DNA of 45,720 nucleotides from Gemmatimonadota bacterium. GTDB lineage: Bacteria; Gemmatimonadota; Gemmatimonadetes; Gemmatimonadales; Gemmatimonadaceae. The stretch covers positions 1-45,720 of the forward strand of contig JAJTHG010000026.1 of NCBI GenBank assembly GCA_021298835.1, read 5' to 3'. Shown here in pieces: positions 1 through 8,232 of this stretch. The first letter of the stretch is position 1; each line of letters starts with the position of its first letter. The position numbers were made by a program, and so were the translations under genes. The notes below the pieces were generated by a model. It was not told the DNA's origin. It worked only from the letters and a program-made list of their open reading frames with translations, and ran no database searches.

Positions 1-20
1 CGACCGGGGCGGCGCGACGC

Positions 21-68
21 ATGGCGGGGCGCATGGCGGGGCGCATGGCGGGGCGCATGGCGGGGCGC
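21..68 (+). repeat. 12-bp tandem repeat, four perfect copies, upstream of the M55 peptidase
   Basis: Four exact head-to-tail copies of ATGGCGGGGCGC occupy this stretch, followed by a degenerate copy. The unit is a multiple of three and stays in frame with the downstream peptidase, so each copy offers an in-frame ATG (Met-Ala-Gly-Arg). The repeat lies before the predicted signal peptide, so it is more likely leader or intergenic DNA than coding sequence. The first 20 bases of the window hold nothing recognisable. Confidence 0.9.
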
Positions 69-104
69 ATAGCGGCGGGGCGGCAGGGAGTGAACATTTG
101 CGGA

Positions 105-1214
105 ATGATCACTCCGCGCTGCCGTTTCGTTCCAGTCCTCGTGGCCGCCGCGGTGGCCACCCTGCTCGGTGGCCGCCCCCGGCCGGCGGCGGCTCAGGCC
201 CCGACCGGCACCGGAACGGGCCGGTCCCTACGCGTCATGATCCTCGCGGACATGGAAGGGGCTGCGGGCATCGACGACTACCGCATGACCACGGTGGACC
301 ATCCCGAGCGCTACGCCGAGGGGCGGCGGCAGGTAACCGCCGACGTGAACGCCGCCATCGCCGGACTCAAGGCGGCCGGCGTGACCGACATCGTCGTCGT
401 TGACGGCCACGGATCGGGGAACGGGCGCGAGCCCGACGTGCTCGAGGCCGAGCTGGTGGCGCCGGCACGCATCGGCTACCGCGAGGCGTCGTTCGACATC
501 TACATGGATTCCTACGACCACTCGGTGGACGCGATCGTCGCCGTGGGGATGCACGCCGGGGCCGGCAACCGGAAGGGTTTTCTCAGCCACACCTACGCGT
601 TCGAGGACGTCGGCTACCAGGTGAACGGCGTGCCGTTCAACGAGTCCATGCTTCTGGCACTCGGGGCGGCGCGACTCGGCATCCCGGTCGTCGCCGTGGC
701 CGGCGACGACCAGCTCGAGCAGGAGATGCGGCGCACGATGCCGTGGGCGAAGTACGCTACCGTGAAGGTCGCCGCGGACCGCGGCAAGGCGACGCTGCTG
801 CCGCGGGCCGAGGCGAGCCGGCGCATCGAGGTCGCGGTGCGCGAGGGGGTGCAGCAGCTCGCGCAGATGAAGCTGCCGTCGTGGCCGGGCCCGTACCGCA
901 TCACGCTCACCTTCCAGGACGAGGCGCAGGCCCGCAACGCGCTGCTCCTGGCGGGAGCCGAGCCGTGGTACTCGCCGCTGCAGGCGCAGGTGCGCGGGGC
1001 GGACTTCGAAGAGGCGTACCGGCGGTCCATTCTCGCGATGCGACTCGCGGGGCACATCGGCTCCCTCGCGTCGCTCGGGGCGACGCTCAACGCGCAACCG
1101 GATGCGGCGCGGCTCAACACCGCCGAGGCCGACTGGACCTACGCGAGGTTCCTCGACCCGCAGGCCGCGAACCCGCCAGGGGCGAGCCGCCCGCGGTTCT
1201 GGGGGGCCCGGTGA
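105..1214 (+). CDS. Secreted M55-family D-aminopeptidase (DppA-like)
   Basis: The product is a 369-residue zinc peptidase of family M55, whose type member DppA releases N-terminal D-amino acids from small peptides. The five family metal ligands can be aligned: Asp49 and Glu51 in ADMEG, His102 in DGHG, His150 in GMHAG and Glu180 in PFNES, with spacings close to those of DppA. Residues 1-31 (to AAAQ) form a signal peptide, so this protein is exported, unlike cytoplasmic Bacillus DppA. The ATG at 105 is chosen because it starts just before the signal peptide. An in-frame GTG at 90 and ATGs in the upstream repeat are alternatives that would add a non-signal-like N-terminus. The stop overlaps the GTG of the next gene by 4 bp, indicating co-translation with the M24 peptidase. 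Inferred role: periplasmic trimming of D-residue peptides, possibly from peptidoglycan. Confidence 0.88.
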   Translation: MITPRCRFVPVLVAAAVATLLGGRPRPAAAQAPTGTGTGRSLRVMILADMEGAAGIDDYRMTTVDHPERYAEGRRQVTADVNAAIAGLKAAGVTDIVVVDGHGSGNGREPDVLEAELVAPARIGYREASFDIYMDSYDHSVDAIVAVGMHAGAGNRKGFLSHTYAFEDVGYQVNGVPFNESMLLALGAARLGIPVVAVAGDDQLEQEMRRTMPWAKYATVKVAADRGKATLLPRAEASRRIEVAVREGVQQLAQMKLPSWPGPYRITLTFQDEAQARNALLLAGAEPWYSPLQAQVRGADFEEAYRRSILAMRLAGHIGSLASLGATLNAQPDAARLNTAEADWTYARFLDPQAANPPGASRPRFWGAR

Positions 1215-2641
1215 GCCCCGCCCCCGCGATCGTCCGCAGCGCGGCCGCGGCCGGCCTGCTCGGCACCGCGCTGCCCGCCGCGCTGCTCGCCGCGCTGCTC
1301 GCCGCGCTGCTCACCGCCGTGCCCCCCGCGTCCGCCGCCGCGCAGGGCGCGCCGGCCGCCGGGCCGCTCCGCAACCCGACCCCGGGCCTTCCGAGCTGGA
1401 GCGAGCAGATCCGCATCCGCGAGCGGTGGCTCGTGACGCGGCACGAGCAGCTGCTGCCGATGATGCGGCGCCATGGCATCGCGATGTGGGTCGTCGTCAA
1501 CGAGGAGTTCCACGACGATCCGCTCACGTCGCTCGTCGCCCCGCCGCGGCCGTACACGGGGAACCGCGACTTCTTCGTCTTCATCGACGCGGGCGACCGG
1601 CTCCGCCGCGTCGCCGTCACCGGCTACAGCGAGGACTACCTCAAGCGCTTCTTCGAGAGCCCCGACGAGCCGGTGCCGGCGGCCCAGCAGTTCCGCGCGC
1701 TCTACCAGCAGCACCAGCCGCGGACGATCGGGCTGTCCATCGGCGGGCGGCGCGGCGTGCAGCGCTCGCTCACGCACGACACGTGGCAGTTCCTCGCCGA
1801 GGCGATGGGCCCCGAGGCCGCGGCCCGCTTCACCAGCGCGGCTGGGCTCATCGAGGAGTACTGCGACACGCGACTGCCGGACGAGATGCCCTACTACACC
1901 GCCGCGGTGGCGCTCACCGAGATGCTCGCGAAGCGGGCGCTCTCCGGCGAGGTGATCACGCCCGGCCGCACCACCGTCGGCGACGTGCGCAACTGGCTCT
2001 ACGACGCCTTCTGGGCCGTCGGGGTGCGCACCTGGTTCCAGCAGGACCTGCGCGTGCAGCGGGCGGGCGTGCCCAACCCGACGTCGCGGGGCTTCCTCGC
2101 GATTGCGCCGGAGAGCACCGTGATCCGCCACGGGGACGTGGTCCACCTCGACGTCGGCATCAGCGTGATGGGCTTCGACACCGACTGGCAGAAGATGGCC
2201 TACGTGCTCAAGCCGGGCGAACGCGACGTGCCCGAGGGGCTCAAGGCCGCGATGCGCAACACCAACACGCTGCAGGACGCGCTCATGAAGACGCACTCGC
2301 GCCCGGGCCGGCCGGCCGGCGAGGTGTACGAGGCGACGATGGCCGACATGAAGGCGCGGGGAATCGAGGCGATGATCTACTCGCACCCGATCGGCGTGCA
2401 CGGACACGGCCTCGGCGCGTCCATCGACTTCCGCTCGGCGCGGCGCGACGCCAACGAGCTGCCCAAGCCGCTCCGGCCCGGCAGCTACATCTCGATCGAG
2501 CTCAATACCGCCACTCCGGTTGCCGAGTGGGGTGGGCAGAAGGTGTTCGTGATGATGGAGGACGACGCGCACCTGACCGATCAAGGGTGGGTCTTCTTCC
2601 GCCCGCGACAGGAGGCGTGGTACCTGGTGCCGGCCCGGTAG
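1211..2641 (+). CDS. Secreted M24-family metallopeptidase (Xaa-Pro aminopeptidase-like)
   Basis: This 476-residue protein has a leucine/alanine-rich signal peptide (about residues 1-46, ending AAAQ) followed by a creatinase-type N-domain and a C-terminal pita-bread M24 domain. The five dinuclear-metal ligands are visible: Asp314 (HLDVG), Asp325 (DTDWQ), His399 (HGHGLG), Glu430 (SIELN) and Glu450 (MMEDD). The Asp-Asp distance of 11 matches E. coli aminopeptidase P. The GTG start at 1211 sits in a GTGA overlap with the M55 stop codon and gives a clean signal peptide. It probably removes N-terminal residues before proline in the periplasm. Together with the M55 gene it forms a two-gene peptide-trimming operon. 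The exact dipeptide specificity cannot be read from sequence. Confidence 0.9.
   Translation: MSPAPAIVRSAAAAGLLGTALPAALLAALLAALLTAVPPASAAAQGAPAAGPLRNPTPGLPSWSEQIRIRERWLVTRHEQLLPMMRRHGIAMWVVVNEEFHDDPLTSLVAPPRPYTGNRDFFVFIDAGDRLRRVAVTGYSEDYLKRFFESPDEPVPAAQQFRALYQQHQPRTIGLSIGGRRGVQRSLTHDTWQFLAEAMGPEAAARFTSAAGLIEEYCDTRLPDEMPYYTAAVALTEMLAKRALSGEVITPGRTTVGDVRNWLYDAFWAVGVRTWFQQDLRVQRAGVPNPTSRGFLAIAPESTVIRHGDVVHLDVGISVMGFDTDWQKMAYVLKPGERDVPEGLKAAMRNTNTLQDALMKTHSRPGRPAGEVYEATMADMKARGIEAMIYSHPIGVHGHGLGASIDFRSARRDANELPKPLRPGSYISIELNTATPVAEWGGQKVFVMMEDDAHLTDQGWVFFRPRQEAWYLVPAR
1277..1312 (+). repeat. 12-bp tandem repeat inside the M24 signal peptide
   Basis: Three exact copies of GCCGCGCTGCTC encode Ala-Ala-Leu-Leu repeats in the hydrophobic core of the signal peptide. 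Copy-number change would lengthen or shorten the h-region by four residues without a frameshift. Confidence 0.85.
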
Positions 2642-2665
2642 GGCCAGCCCCGCACGGATCCGCTG

Positions 2666-3133
2666 CTACCGGACCGCCACGAGCTCGACGGTGAACACCA
2701 GCACCGCGTTCGGCGGGATCGGGCCGATCCCCTCGGCGCCGTAGGCCAGCTCCGGGGGGATGACGAGCTGGCGCTTGCCGCCCACGCGCATCCCCGCGAC
2801 CCCTTCGTCCCAGCCGACGATCACCTGCCCGGTGCCCAGCACGAAGTCGAGCGGCGTGTCGCCCGCCTCGTTCTTGTCGAATTCCCGCCCGTCCGCCAGC
2901 TCACCGACGTAGTGCACTTCCACGCGCCGGTTCGGGGTCGCCACCTCGCCCGCGCCGACGATGAGGTCGCGTACGTAGAGCCCCGAGGGCTTCTTGGTCA
3001 TCTGGGCGAGCTGCACGCCGGTGCTGGCGGCGAAGGTCGTCTTCTCGATGGGCACGGCGGGCGGGGCTGGAGTGTCCTTGCCGCAGGCGGCGGCGAGCAG
3101 GGCGAGCAGGGTGACAGCGGGGAGGCGGAGCAT
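2666..3133 (-). CDS. FKBP-type peptidyl-prolyl cis-trans isomerase, lipoprotein
   Basis: A 155-residue protein with a lipoprotein signal (LLALLAAAC, lipobox Cys about residue 17) and a C-terminal FKBP domain from about residue 50. Family hallmarks include VEVHYVGELADGREFD, GTGQVIVGWDEGVAGMRVG and PPELAYGAEGIGPIPPNA, leading to the final strand FTVELVAV. The expected role is prolyl isomerisation and chaperone help for proteins folding at the periplasmic face of an envelope membrane. The ATG at 3133 is preferred because it begins directly at the lipoprotein signal; further upstream in-frame codons would add an arginine/serine-rich segment inside the preceding gene. It starts 10 nt after the FAD oxidoreductase stop and is probably co-transcribed with it. 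A functional link between the two is not obvious. Confidence 0.93.
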   Translation of the reverse strand: MLRLPAVTLLALLAAACGKDTPAPPAVPIEKTTFAASTGVQLAQMTKKPSGLYVRDLIVGAGEVATPNRRVEVHYVGELADGREFDKNEAGDTPLDFVLGTGQVIVGWDEGVAGMRVGGKRQLVIPPELAYGAEGIGPIPPNAVLVFTVELVAVR

Positions 3134-3143
3134 CGGCGGGTGG

Positions 3144-4286
3144 TCAGGGTCGGAAGGCGGGCTGGCGGAGCGCGTCGAGCAGGTCGAGCCACTCGTCGGC
3201 GTGGCCGAGCGCGCGGCGCGCGGCCCCGCGCGCGCACAGGGCGCCCACGACGTTGCCGGTGCCGTTGTAGGCACCGACGGCCCACACGCCCTCCCGCACG
3301 GGCTCGACGATCGGCAGGGCGTCGTCGGTGAAGCTCACCGTCGCGGCCCACCGGTGCGTGATCGTCGCGGACGTGCCGACGGCCGCGCGCAGCCGCGACT
3401 CGAGAAACGCCTGCACCTCCGCCGAGGGCGTGTCGTCGCGGGTGAACTCGGCCCCGCGGAACTGGTCGCGCCCGCCCCCGAGGACCACGCGCCCGTCGGG
3501 CAACTGCTGCCAGTAGTCGTAGCCGTAGCGCGCATAGACCGGACGCACGAGCGCCACGTCGGCGGCGGCCGCGGTCGCCAGCATCTGCAGGCGCACCGGC
3601 CGCGCGCGTCGCGCCACCTCGGGGACGAGGTCCCCGAGCCCGCCGTCGGTGCAGACCAGCACGAGCGGAGCGTACACCACCGCGCCGCCGTCGGTGTGCA
3701 CCTCGCCGTCCGCGATCGCGGTGACCGGCGTGCGCTCGTACAGCACCACGCCCTCCTGCGCGGCGCGCTGAGCCAGCAACCGCGCGCGACGCACCGGGTG
3801 GCACGCGCCATCCTCGGGGAAGAGCAGGCCCCGCCCCTCCGGGCCCTCGTACCACTCGACCCGCAGGCCGTCGAGCGCCATCCGTGCCTGCTGGCGGGCG
3901 CAGTCGTCCACCTCGGCGTCGTCGTCGGCGATGCGCAGCGAGCCGCGCCACCACGTGGCGTCGGGGGCGTCCGCGCGCATGCGGCCGAGCTCGTCGAGGG
4001 TGTGGCGGTAGAGCGCCGTGGCGGCGTCGGCCCCCCAGCGCTCGCAGGCGTCGTGGTGGAACTCGGCGAGTCCGCCGAGGAGCAGGCCGCCGTTTCGTCC
4101 CGCCGCCCCGCCGGCGACGGCGGTCGCCTCGAGCGCGACCACGCGGGCACCGAGGGCGCGGGCTTCGCGCGCGGCGGCGAGCCCCGAGCCACCCAACCCG
4201 ATCACGCACACGTCGGCGGTGCAGTCGTCGTCGAGCGAGGGACGGGGCTCGGCGGGCAGGTCGTGCCACAGGACGGCGCTGGTCAC
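3144..4286 (-). CDS. FAD-dependent amine/D-amino-acid oxidoreductase (DadA/PuuB-like)
   Basis: A 380-residue DAO-family flavoprotein. The dinucleotide-binding fold is at residues 26-54 (VCVIGLGGSGLA then ALEA, with Gly30, Gly32, Gly35 and Glu53), followed by the second glycine-rich segment AGGAAGRNGGLLLGG, typical of gamma-glutamylputrescine oxidase and glycine oxidase relatives. A C-terminal GAYNGTGNVVGAL segment matches the FAD-contacting end of the family. No signal peptide is seen, so it is likely cytoplasmic and oxidises a secondary or primary amine or amino acid. The start is GTG at 4286; a TAGATTCC element lies 4 nt before it, suggesting a leaderless transcript. The substrate is unknown. 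Confidence 0.85.
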   Translation of the reverse strand: MTSAVLWHDLPAEPRPSLDDDCTADVCVIGLGGSGLAAAREARALGARVVALEATAVAGGAAGRNGGLLLGGLAEFHHDACERWGADAATALYRHTLDELGRMRADAPDATWWRGSLRIADDDAEVDDCARQQARMALDGLRVEWYEGPEGRGLLFPEDGACHPVRRARLLAQRAAQEGVVLYERTPVTAIADGEVHTDGGAVVYAPLVLVCTDGGLGDLVPEVARRARPVRLQMLATAAAADVALVRPVYARYGYDYWQQLPDGRVVLGGGRDQFRGAEFTRDDTPSAEVQAFLESRLRAAVGTSATITHRWAATVSFTDDALPIVEPVREGVWAVGAYNGTGNVVGALCARGAARRALGHADEWLDLLDALRQPAFRP

Positions 4287-4290
4287 GCGC

Positions 4291-4298
4291 GGAATCTA
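4291..4298 (-). promoter_or_regulatory. Putative -7 promoter element TAGATTCC for the FAD oxidoreductase
   Basis: On the minus strand the sequence TAGATTCC ends 4 nt before the GTG start. It matches TAnnTT of the Bacteroidetes -7 consensus TAnnTTTG. If it is used, transcription would begin at or next to the start codon. No convincing distal element is claimed. The whole divergent spacer (4287-4372) is only 86 nt. Confidence 0.3.
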
Positions 4299-4372
4299 TG
4301 CGGGGAGCGCGCGCATGGGCGCGAGGGCGGCCCTGAGCACCGCACCGCGCCCACTTCCCCGACGCGAGGCCG

Positions 4373-6049
4373 ATGGACACCTTGCGGGGCATGCCCACGG
4401 CCCCGCGCTGGCTCCTCCCGCTCGCGCTCGCGTCGGCGCTGCTCTTCGCGTGGCGACTGCCGGAGCTGTGGCCGCTCGTGCCACTGGGGCGCGGCCTCGA
4501 TCCGTCGTCGCAGGTCCCGGTCGCGCGGGCCTTCCTGGCACGCGAGGGACTCGACCTGCAGGCGCACCGCGCGGCGGGCGAGGTCGTCGTGGACGTGCCG
4601 GCGCTCGACCATGCCGACTCGCTGCTCGGCCGCTCGGCGACGCGGCGGCTCGCCGGGCGCACCTGGATGGCGGGGGCCGTCGTGACGTTCAAGCGACGCG
4701 GCGATCCGGACGTCGTCGCCGCCGCCGTCTCCCCCGACGGACGCGTCGCCCGCTGGACGCGCACGCTGCAGGACGATGCGCCGGCGGGCGCGACCGACTC
4801 CGCCGGGGCGGCGGGACGGGCGCGCGACGCGCTGCGGCGCGTCGAGCTGGCGACCGACGCCCCGCCGTGGGGGATGATCGGCACGTCGGTGCGGGAGCGC
4901 CCGAACCGGGTGGACCGCACGTTCACGTTCGAGCGGCGATGGTCCGAGCGCCCTGAGCTCAAGGAGCGCGCGACGGTCACCGTGGCCGGTGACCGGGTGT
5001 CCGGCGTGCTGCGGAACCTCGTCGTTCCCGACGCCGCGGCCCGCGCGCGGCTGGCCGCGGCCGCACCGACCGTCACGCTCGCTGCCATCGGCTACCTGCT
5101 GGTGGCGGCGGCCATTGTGGCTGCGTTCGTCCTCCTGCTGCGCGCCCTGCGCGACGGCTCGGCGCGCATCGGGGCTCCCGGTGCCGTGGCGGCGTTCGTC
5201 TTCGGGGGCGTCGTGGCGACCTTCTTCCTCGAGCCGGCGTTCCTGATGCGCTGGTGGGAGCCGCTGTGGCCATTGGCCACGGCGCCGCTGACGGCGCTGC
5301 AGGGGATCGGGCTCACGAATGCGTGGCTCGCGCTCGTCCTGTTCACCGTCATCGCTGCGGGCGACGCCGAGGACCGTCGCACGGGTGCCGACCGCGGGCA
5401 TTCGCTCTGGCGGGCCCTGCGCGGGCACCTCGCCGATCCCACCGTGGGGGCAGCGGCGTGGCGAGGGTGGCTGGTCGGGCTCTGCTGCGGCGGGGTCATG
5501 GCCGGCGCTACGTGGGCGATCGGCGCGCTCACCGGCGGCGCGCCGCTGCTGCAGCCCCGCGGGTTCTTCGAGAAGGTGCTCGACGCGTGGTCGCCGTCGC
5601 TGACGGCGCTGTTGTTCTTCGCGTCGGTGGCTCTCGCCGAGGAACTCGGCTACCGCTTCTTCATCGGCACGTGGCTCGACCGGATGACGGGGCGGCGATG
5701 GGTCGCGATCTGGCTGCCGGCCGTGGTGTACGGACTCTCGCACACGGCGCTGGACTTCCTGCCCTCGGCGGGGCCGTTCTGGTCACGCCCGTTGGTGCTC
5801 ACGCTGGTCGGGGCGACATGGGGCTGGGCGTTCTTCCGCTTCGACGCCCTGACGGTCGTGCTGAGCCACCTGACGGCCGACCTGTTCATCTTCAACTGGC
5901 CGCGGCTCGCGACGGCCGAATGGCCGACGGCGGGCCCGGCGGCGCTGGTGGTGCTCGCGCCGCTGGTGCCCGCCGTCGTGGCGGCGGTGGCGGGCCGGCG
6001 AACCGGCTCCGCCACACCGCACGGGTCGCCGACCGTCAGCGATCGGTGA
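4373..6049 (+). CDS. CPBP-family intramembrane metalloprotease (CAAX/Abi type)
   Basis: A 558-residue membrane protein. It has an N-terminal transmembrane segment, a soluble region to about residue 230 and several hydrophobic segments in the C-terminal half. The CPBP/Abi active-site motifs are present: Glu423-Glu424-x3-Arg428 (EELGYRFF), His457 (YGLSHTALDF) and His499 (LSHLTADLF). Members are glutamate intramembrane proteases related to Rce1; many bacterial ones have no known substrate and some act in bacteriocin immunity. The unusually long N-terminal extramembrane region (about residues 35-235) is not recognised. An ATG at 4391 is a possible alternative start. The 3' end overlaps the convergent DUF4397 gene by 14 bp. 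Confidence 0.85.
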   Translation: MDTLRGMPTAPRWLLPLALASALLFAWRLPELWPLVPLGRGLDPSSQVPVARAFLAREGLDLQAHRAAGEVVVDVPALDHADSLLGRSATRRLAGRTWMAGAVVTFKRRGDPDVVAAAVSPDGRVARWTRTLQDDAPAGATDSAGAAGRARDALRRVELATDAPPWGMIGTSVRERPNRVDRTFTFERRWSERPELKERATVTVAGDRVSGVLRNLVVPDAAARARLAAAAPTVTLAAIGYLLVAAAIVAAFVLLLRALRDGSARIGAPGAVAAFVFGGVVATFFLEPAFLMRWWEPLWPLATAPLTALQGIGLTNAWLALVLFTVIAAGDAEDRRTGADRGHSLWRALRGHLADPTVGAAAWRGWLVGLCCGGVMAGATWAIGALTGGAPLLQPRGFFEKVLDAWSPSLTALLFFASVALAEELGYRFFIGTWLDRMTGRRWVAIWLPAVVYGLSHTALDFLPSAGPFWSRPLVLTLVGATWGWAFFRFDALTVVLSHLTADLFIFNWPRLATAEWPTAGPAALVVLAPLVPAVVAAVAGRRTGSATPHGSPTVSDR

Positions 6050-6839
6050 GGACGAACCCCCGGACCGGTGCGCCGACGCCGGTGGTGCCGTCGGCGGCGA
6101 CGATCGTCCTCGCGCCGTTGGCCGGCAGCGCGAGGTTGTTGACGTCGAGCGCCACCGCGCCGGCGCGCGCGGCCGGCGCGGTGCCCGCCGGCACCACGCG
6201 CACGCGATACGTGCCCGGCGCCACGCTGAGGTAGGCCGAGGCCGTCGATGGACCCACGGCCGCGAGGGTCGGCGTCGCGGTCGCGAGGTCGGCCGTGGTC
6301 GTGGTGACGAAGATGTCCACGCTGCCGGCGGTCGGGCTCAGGTGCACCACGCGGACGCGCACCTGACCCGCGGCGGGGGCCTGATTGTCGTCGGTAGTGA
6401 TGAAGTTGGTCACCGCCCCGCCGCCGGTGCCGCCGGTGGCGTAGATGGTGCGATCCTGGTCGGCCGTGACCGCGAAGGGAATGCTCGCGAGCGTCACCGC
6501 CGTGTCCGCCGTGCGGCGCAGCACGAGTGTGCGGTTGCCGGCGTAGATCGGCGCGTAGGTCCCGGTGTTCGGCGCCGCGAGCGACGCCGGCACGGCAACG
6601 CCGTAGGCGACGCCGGCGCCGAAGGGGAGTCCCTCGAGGGTCGGGTTGACGGGGTTGCGGGCGTTGTCCACGATCAGGTTGACGAAGCGCACGCGACCGA
6701 ACGGCTGCGTGGGCTGGAGCGGGCCCGGGGCCTCCGTCGTCCCGCACGCCTGCGCGGCGAGCGAGAGGACGGCGGCGGCGAGGCCCGCACGAAGACGGTG
6801 CGCCACGAGGCGGCTCCGGATGGTCGAAGGGTTGGTCAT
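6036..6839 (-). CDS. DUF4397-domain secreted protein, third gene of the SusCD operon
   Basis: A 267-residue exported protein. The N-terminus (to LSLAAQACG) looks like a lipoprotein signal, although the residues before the Cys are not an ideal lipobox. The rest shows the repeated beta-strand pattern of DUF4397 proteins: RVRFVNLIVDNA, an ALDVNN-type strand pattern and, centrally, VRVVHLSPTAGSVDIFVTT, where the motif VRVVHLSPDAPxVDVY is the family hallmark. Two Ig-like modules are likely. It starts 11 nt after the SusD stop, so it is probably a surface-exposed accessory of the SusCD transporter. No catalytic residues are expected. The 3' end overlaps the convergent CPBP gene. Confidence 0.8.
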   Translation of the reverse strand: MTNPSTIRSRLVAHRLRAGLAAAVLSLAAQACGTTEAPGPLQPTQPFGRVRFVNLIVDNARNPVNPTLEGLPFGAGVAYGVAVPASLAAPNTGTYAPIYAGNRTLVLRRTADTAVTLASIPFAVTADQDRTIYATGGTGGGAVTNFITTDDNQAPAAGQVRVRVVHLSPTAGSVDIFVTTTTADLATATPTLAAVGPSTASAYLSVAPGTYRVRVVPAGTAPAARAGAVALDVNNLALPANGARTIVAADGTTGVGAPVRGFVLTDR

Positions 6840-6850
6840 CGGCGGTGTCC

Positions 6851-8215
6851 TCACGGCGTGGGGCACGACGCCGGCACGAGCAAGCTTGCCGTGGGTTCGG
6901 CGGGGTCGGTCGGGACGTTGCGGTTGGCGTTGCGGTCGCCGATGGAGTAGGGGAGCCAGCAGCGCTGCCCGTCCTGCGGCGTGGCCGGGGCGGCCTGCGG
7001 CCCGCGGATCAGCCCGCGGCGGCGCACGTCCTCCCACCGGAGCCCGGTGCCGTACAGTTCGAACCGGCGCTGCAGGTAGATCTCGGCGAGCAGCTGCGTC
7101 TGGGTCTGGCTCGCCGGGAGGGCCGTCAGGCAGGCCTTGGGATCGTCGAGTCCGCGTCCGCCGGTGCAGTCGGTGCGCACACTGTCGAGCACGGCCTGTG
7201 CCTCGACGATCGCGTTCTGGTTGGCGAGGGCTTCGGCCTTCACGAGCAGCGCCTCGTCAGGGAAGTACACGGGGAGGGGCGCGTTGGGGTTGCCGTAGCG
7301 CGCCCACGTGTCGAGCGCCGTCCCGATGCGACCGGTGGCCGCCGCCACGGTGACGAAGTACGCGCCGCGCCCGTCGCTGGCCGGCAGCGCGAGCCGCCAG
7401 CTGTCGCGCGGGCCGATGCCGTTCGCGCCGCCCGTCACCGCCGCGTACGGATTGACCGTCGGGGCGGGGAACTGGAACTGCGAGAAGGCCGCGGTGCCCG
7501 TGCGGGCCACGAGGTTCGCCGCGGCGAGCGCGCCGGCGTTGTCGTTCGCCATGCGGGCGTACCGGGCGCGGAACATCTGCAGCATGTTCGGCAGCGAGAC
7601 ACCCGGGGTCAGGATGTTCGCGTTGAAGAACGCGCTGGGCGGCGTGGCCGTCAGCTCGGTGTTGGCCGAGTCGAGGATCGCCCGGATGTAGGCCAGCGCC
7701 GCGGTGCGGTTCACGTAGGTCGGCTCGGTGAGGCCGAACGTGGTGATGGGCGCCTGCTGGTACGACTGCAGGGCCATGCCCAGCGCGTCCGCCTTGAGCG
7801 TCCAAGCCAGGACCCGGAGCCCGCTGCGGGTGCCGGCGTCGAACTGCGCCGAGAGGGCGTCCGCCCCCGCGAGCAGGTCGTCGGCGGTGCGCACGACGCG
7901 GTAGATCGAGTTGAAGACGGCGTCGGCGATGCCGGTGCCGGGGGCGACGGCCCCCTGTTCGGCGTCGCTGATCGAGATGAGGGCGGCCGAGACCGCGGCG
8001 AACTCGTCGGTGACGAGGCCGGCGGTGTAGCCGAAGTTGCCGTAGGCGGCGGCGTACCGCCCCTGCAGCCCGGTGGCGAGGGCGATCACGCCATCGGGGC
8101 TCGTCGTGACCTGTTCGGCGGTCGGCGAGTTGGGGTTCTGCAGGTCGAGGTTGCAGCCCGCGAGGGTCGTACAGGCGGCGGCCAGGGCCACCGCGCCATG
8201 CCGGATGATGCGCAT
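6851..8215 (-). CDS. SusD/RagB-family outer-membrane lipoprotein
   Basis: A 454-residue protein. The lipoprotein signal ends AACTTLAGC (Cys about residue 21) and is followed by NLDLQNPNSPTAEQV, typical of SusD N-termini. The body is helix-rich, with a C-terminal ALLVKAEALANQN segment and QLLAEIYLQRRFELYGTGLRWEDVRR, the conserved SusD C-terminal region. SusD proteins are the substrate-capturing lid of a SusC TonB-dependent channel on the cell surface. The gene lies 17 nt downstream of the SusC gene and 11 nt upstream of the DUF4397 gene, so the three are co-transcribed. The cargo cannot be assigned: no glycoside hydrolase is nearby, whereas peptidases are common in the window. Confidence 0.9.
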   Translation of the reverse strand: MRIIRHGAVALAAACTTLAGCNLDLQNPNSPTAEQVTTSPDGVIALATGLQGRYAAAYGNFGYTAGLVTDEFAAVSAALISISDAEQGAVAPGTGIADAVFNSIYRVVRTADDLLAGADALSAQFDAGTRSGLRVLAWTLKADALGMALQSYQQAPITTFGLTEPTYVNRTAALAYIRAILDSANTELTATPPSAFFNANILTPGVSLPNMLQMFRARYARMANDNAGALAAANLVARTGTAAFSQFQFPAPTVNPYAAVTGGANGIGPRDSWRLALPASDGRGAYFVTVAAATGRIGTALDTWARYGNPNAPLPVYFPDEALLVKAEALANQNAIVEAQAVLDSVRTDCTGGRGLDDPKACLTALPASQTQTQLLAEIYLQRRFELYGTGLRWEDVRRRGLIRGPQAAPATPQDGQRCWLPYSIGDRNANRNVPTDPAEPTASLLVPASCPTP

Positions 8216-8232
8216 CGGAAGCGGCTCCGTGG

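Noticed and set aside
21-104. MAGR repeat as a genuine N-terminus of the M55 peptidase
   Set aside because: It would place 28 polar residues before the signal peptide and has no counterpart in the family. It is kept only as an alternative start.
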